Notes under the pieces: generated by a model
Database searches by the model: none
Told to the model about the DNA's origin: nothing
Seen by the model: the letters and a program-made list of their open reading frames with translations, nothing else
Part shown: piece after piece, positions 6,197 through 8,442 of the stretch
Numbering within the stretch: position 1 is the first letter of the stretch
Layout of the letters: each line of letters begins with the position of its first letter
NCBI GenBank assembly: GCA_021162155.1
Contig: JAGGZF010000049.1
Span: forward strand, 1-8,442
DNA length: 8,442 bases
DNA from: a bacterium
GTDB lineage: Bacteria; Patescibacteriota; Minisyncoccia; UBA6257
Direction of reading: 5' to 3'
Program-made: the position numbers and the translations under genes

Positions 6197-7252
6197 ATGT
6201 TCTCTATTCTTAAAATTTTCTCTCGGGATATTGGGATAGATTTGGGAACTACTAAAACTCTAATCTATGTTAAAGACAAAGGCATAGTGGTCCAAGAGCC
6301 GTCTGTGGTTGCTATTAATAAGAAGACAAAGCAAATTTTAGCCATAGGTGCAGAGGCTCGTGAAATGCTGGGAAAGACCCCCTCTCATATAGAAGCAATT
6401 AAACCATTAACTAATGGAGTAATCTCTGATTTCGAAGTAACAGAGAAAATGTTACATTACTTCCTGGATAAGATAAGAGAAAAGGAGTTAATTAAGAATA
6501 TATTTGATTGGCCCAGATTAATTATTTCTATTCCTTCGGGGATTACAGAGGTAGAAAAAAGAGCAGTAGAAGACGCAGCTAAAGGCGCTGGAGCCAAAGA
6601 AGTGTATTTGATAGAAGAACCATTAGCAGTAGCATTAGGAAACCGTTGGCCGGTAGAAGAATCACAGGGTATCTTGATAGCGGATATAGGTGGAGGAACT
6701 ACTGAGGTAGCGGTTATCGCCTTGGGGGGTATAGTGGTGTCCAAAACCATAAGGACAGCAGGAAATAAACTTAACGAAGACATAGTTTATTATTTCAGAG
6801 ATAAATTAAAATTAGCCATAGGAGAAAGAACAGCAGAGAGCATTAAGATAAATATAGGTTCGGCAATAGATTTAGGTACTAACCGAGAAATGATAGTAAA
6901 GGGCAGAGATTTAACTCACGGATTACCCAAGGAGATAAAAATTAAAGAAAAAGAAATAAGAGAGTCCATAACTCCTTCTCTTAATAAAATAGTTGATAGC
7001 ATAAAAAACACCATAGAAGCAACTCCCCCTGAATTGGTAGGGGATATTATGAACCAAGGAATAATTCTTTCCGGAGGAACAAGCCTTTTACGGGGATTGG
7101 ATAAACTAATTTCGGATAACATTGGGCTTCCGGTGAAAATAACCGAAGACCCCATTACTGCTACTATCCGGGGCATAGGTGTGGTATTAGAGAATTTTCC
7201 CGAGCATAAAAATCTCCTGATTGCTGTTAGTAGGGAGAGGCCTCCTGTATAA
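6197..7252 (+). CDS. mreB: MreB paralog 2, first gene of mreBCD
   Basis: This is a 351-residue MreB. It opens with MFSILKIFSRD, whose F2, I4, L5, I7 and F8 form a hydrophobic face as in the amphipathic membrane-binding helix of other MreBs. The phosphate-1 motif is DLGTTKT (15-21), with Lys20 where the family has Asn. EEP with catalytic Glu141 is at 140-142. The canonical phosphate-2 motif DIGGGTTEVAVI is at 163-174. The adenosine motif is SGGTSLLRGLD (292-302), with Thr in the third Gly position. The membrane loop is I102, F103, W105. Roughly half the residues match MreB1 by eye, with shared blocks such as LAIGERTAE and ATPPEL/DTPPEL. The gap from proS is 24 bases and pyrimidine-rich. The ATG at 6197 is preferred because it includes the helix; no Shine-Dalgarno is seen. 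Followed by mreC and mreD, it is the likely main shape-determining MreB, acting with MreC/MreD to position wall synthesis. Confidence 0.95.
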   Translation: MFSILKIFSRDIGIDLGTTKTLIYVKDKGIVVQEPSVVAINKKTKQILAIGAEAREMLGKTPSHIEAIKPLTNGVISDFEVTEKMLHYFLDKIREKELIKNIFDWPRLIISIPSGITEVEKRAVEDAAKGAGAKEVYLIEEPLAVALGNRWPVEESQGILIADIGGGTTEVAVIALGGIVVSKTIRTAGNKLNEDIVYYFRDKLKLAIGERTAESIKINIGSAIDLGTNREMIVKGRDLTHGLPKEIKIKEKEIRESITPSLNKIVDSIKNTIEATPPELVGDIMNQGIILSGGTSLLRGLDKLISDNIGLPVKITEDPITATIRGIGVVLENFPEHKNLLIAVSRERPPV

Positions 7253-7253
7253 T
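7248..7253 (+). promoter_or_regulatory. possible -10 box upstream of mreC
   Basis: A perfect TATAAT overlaps the mreB2 stop codon (TAA 7250-7252). No good -35 lies at 16-18 bases upstream; the nearest, TTGCTG at 7221-7226, is 21 bases away. If it is used, transcription would start near 7260 and mreC would have a leader of about 60 bases containing the hairpin at 7270-7284. This is a weak call. Confidence 0.25.
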
Positions 7254-7269
7254 TGTTACTGTCTTTAAT

Positions 7270-7284
7270 GCTTAATTATTAGGC
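7270..7284 (+). terminator. weak hairpin with T-rich tail between mreB2 and mreC
   Basis: GCTTAA and TTAGGC can pair (six pairs, one of them G-U) around a three-base TTA loop. A T-rich run (7285-7301, interrupted by C and A) follows directly. The shape resembles an intrinsic terminator, but the stem is short and AT-rich. It could at most attenuate transcription from mreB2 into mreC. The rest of the 69-base gap is pyrimidine-rich with no other recognisable element. Confidence 0.25.
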
Positions 7285-7321
7285 TTTCTATTTCTTATTT
7301 TGTCGCATTTCTTACTTTTCT

Positions 7322-8146
7322 ATGTTGAATAAACAAACAGTGCTATTAAGGTGGATAGCAAGAATAATATTGTTGTTATTTTGCCTTTTATTGATTAAAG
7401 GTTATTTTTTCCATCAGACCTTTATTGCGCCAGCAATAGTTTCTGTAGTAAATGGCATCTACTATAACTTAAAATCACCTTGGTTAAATCTAAATTTATG
7501 GATAAATGATCTGGTGCATTTTAATAGTTTAAGAAAGAACTTAAAGATGCTTGAAGAAGAAAATTTACGCTTATCTAATCAGTTATTAGAACTATACAGA
7601 TTAAGGAAGGAAAATGAAGTATTAACCGCCGCTCTACGATTAAAAAAGGAAAAATTATGGAGGCTATTACCTGCTGAGATAATATTTTTAGACCCTACCG
7701 GACTCAATGGTAGTTTTTGGATAAATAAAGGCTCATCTGATGGACTCAAAAAAGGAATGAATGTTATAACAAAAGATAAAGTTCTGTTAGGATATCTAAC
7801 TCAGTGCTATCCTAATTATTGCCAGGGATATTCTATCTATCGACCTAATTTAAAAATTGGAGTGAAGGATATACGCTCAGAAACACTAGCAGTGGCAAAG
7901 CGAGATTTTAAGGGAGTATTTTATTTAGACCTTCTTCCTCCTAAAGCAGATATCAGAAGAGGTGATATTTTAATAACTTCTTCAGAAAATTCTCTTTTGC
8001 TTAATAATTTGTTGGTGGCTAAGGTTTCTCAAGTAATATCGCACAAATCTTCCCTAGAAAAGAAATATATTCTAGAGCCTCTATTAAATAAAAATAAATT
8101 AACCTCTGTATTAGTGATTCTAAATTTTGTTCCGCATAATGAATAG
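7322..8146 (+). CDS. mreC: Rod shape-determining protein MreC
   Basis: MreC is a bitopic protein whose extracytoplasmic part binds and activates the PBP2/RodA wall synthesis complex. The 274 residues show a short basic N-terminus and one membrane helix (about 13-30, rich in Ile and Leu). A heptad-like coiled coil follows at about 62-110 (SLRKNLKMLEEENLRLSNQL and on), typical of MreC dimers. The beta-rich domain runs from about 115 to 268 and starts with the hallmark DPTGLNGSFWINKGSSDGLKKGMNV (124-148, in pieces), close to the common DPxxW...INKGxxDGVxxGMxV. Late landmarks are RRGDILITSS (212-221) and LLVAKVSQV (230-238). Length is near the family norm of about 270-300. The start at 7322 leaves a 69-base gap from mreB2 with no Shine-Dalgarno. 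The end overlaps mreD by 8 bases, pointing to translational coupling. Two extra Cys (162 and 167), five residues apart in the beta domain, could form a disulfide if exported. Confidence 0.9.
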   Translation: MLNKQTVLLRWIARIILLLFCLLLIKGYFFHQTFIAPAIVSVVNGIYYNLKSPWLNLNLWINDLVHFNSLRKNLKMLEEENLRLSNQLLELYRLRKENEVLTAALRLKKEKLWRLLPAEIIFLDPTGLNGSFWINKGSSDGLKKGMNVITKDKVLLGYLTQCYPNYCQGYSIYRPNLKIGVKDIRSETLAVAKRDFKGVFYLDLLPPKADIRRGDILITSSENSLLLNNLLVAKVSQVISHKSSLEKKYILEPLLNKNKLTSVLVILNFVPHNE

Positions 8147-8441
8147 ATTAAATATTGAATCAAATGTTAAATCAGACACAAAAGGAGTTTTTTACAACTT
8201 TCTTTTATTTATTGTCAGTTGGCTACTTCAATTGGGTTTAAATTTAAAGCCGACATCATCCATCTTTTGGAATTTTCCTTTGTTAGTGATAGTTTATAAC
8301 ACTATCTCATTTAATTGGTTATATAATCTATTACTTTCTATATGTTCAGGTATAATCTTTGATGTTTTTTCCGGGGCTATCTGGGGAACTTATTTAATTA
8401 CTTTTCTTCTAACTTGGATTAGCGGATATATCTTGAGCAAT
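8139..8441 (+). CDS. mreD: Rod shape-determining protein MreD, 3'-truncated by window
   Basis: An ATG at 8139, overlapping the mreC stop by 8 bases, opens a frame that stays open to the end of the window (101 codons visible). The predicted protein is hydrophobic: a polar start MNRLNIESNVKSDTKG, then membrane helices at about 17-36, 46-58 and 60-74, and one beginning near 80. The stretch SGIIFDVFSGAIWGTYLITF (70-89) matches the MreD landmark of an Asp followed by a Gly-rich turn between helices. MreD is a polytopic membrane partner of MreC in the elongation complex. Identity is supported by both this pattern and the position directly after mreC. Full MreD is about 160-170 residues, so the remaining third or more lies outside. 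Confidence 0.82.
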   Translation, partial: MNRLNIESNVKSDTKGVFYNFLLFIVSWLLQLGLNLKPTSSIFWNFPLLVIVYNTISFNWLYNLLLSICSGIIFDVFSGAIWGTYLITFLLTWISGYILSN

Positions 8442-8442
8442 A

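Noticed and set aside
6916..7176. Minus-strand ORF of 86 codons
   Set aside because: Antisense to the well-conserved C-terminal part of mreB2; no motif.
1..8442. CRISPR array, tRNA/rRNA, insertion sequence or prophage
   Set aside because: No spaced direct repeats, cloverleaf-like sequence, transposase or phage genes were seen. Almost the whole window is explained by conserved chromosomal genes.

Overview
The window is a dense stretch of bacterial chromosome with every gene on the + strand. It is AT-rich (roughly one third G+C by eye), with gaps or overlaps mostly under 25 bases. The only longer spacers are 78 bases (1493-1570) and 69 bases (7253-7321). Genes are compact forms of universal bacterial genes: a prolyl-tRNA synthetase without its editing insert, a site-2 protease without PDZ, and a minimal delta-prime clamp-loader subunit. 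Starts lack visible Shine-Dalgarno sequences. Together this suggests a small-genome member of the Candidate Phyla Radiation (Patescibacteria), probably Parcubacteria-like. That placement is inference from gene style, not from a marker search. The standard code fits: all reading frames are continuous except one 1-base lesion.

Layout. (1) 2-1492: 3' part of a D-aminoacylase / N-acyl-D-amino-acid deacylase family amidohydrolase whose metal-ligand motifs are nearly all substituted, so probably a pseudoenzyme. (2) A good sigma70-type promoter in the spacer, then mreB paralog 1 (1571-2578) and holB (2588-3541). (3) frr (3519-4078), overlapping holB by 23 bases and broken by a 1-base frameshift at about 3660, then rseP (4084-4905) and proS (4919-6172). 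This is the classical frr-uppS-cdsA-dxr-rseP-proS neighbourhood with uppS, cdsA and dxr absent. (4) A second promoter candidate inside the 3' end of proS, then mreB paralog 2 (6197-7252), mreC (7322-8146) and the start of mreD (8139 to the window end), which overlaps mreC by 8 bases.

How the genes fit together. Two mreB genes bracket a housekeeping block of clamp loader, ribosome recycling, intramembrane protease and Pro-tRNA charging. The second heads a normal mreBCD cell-shape operon. MreB2 has the N-terminal amphipathic membrane helix and the usual phosphate-2 Asp. MreB1 has neither: no room for the helix, and Asn in place of the Asp. The two probably do different jobs, perhaps in one mixed filament. 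No RNA genes, mobile elements, CRISPR arrays or phage genes were seen. The most unusual points are the degenerate amidohydrolase, the diverged MreB pair, the PDZ-less RseP and the frameshift in an essential gene.
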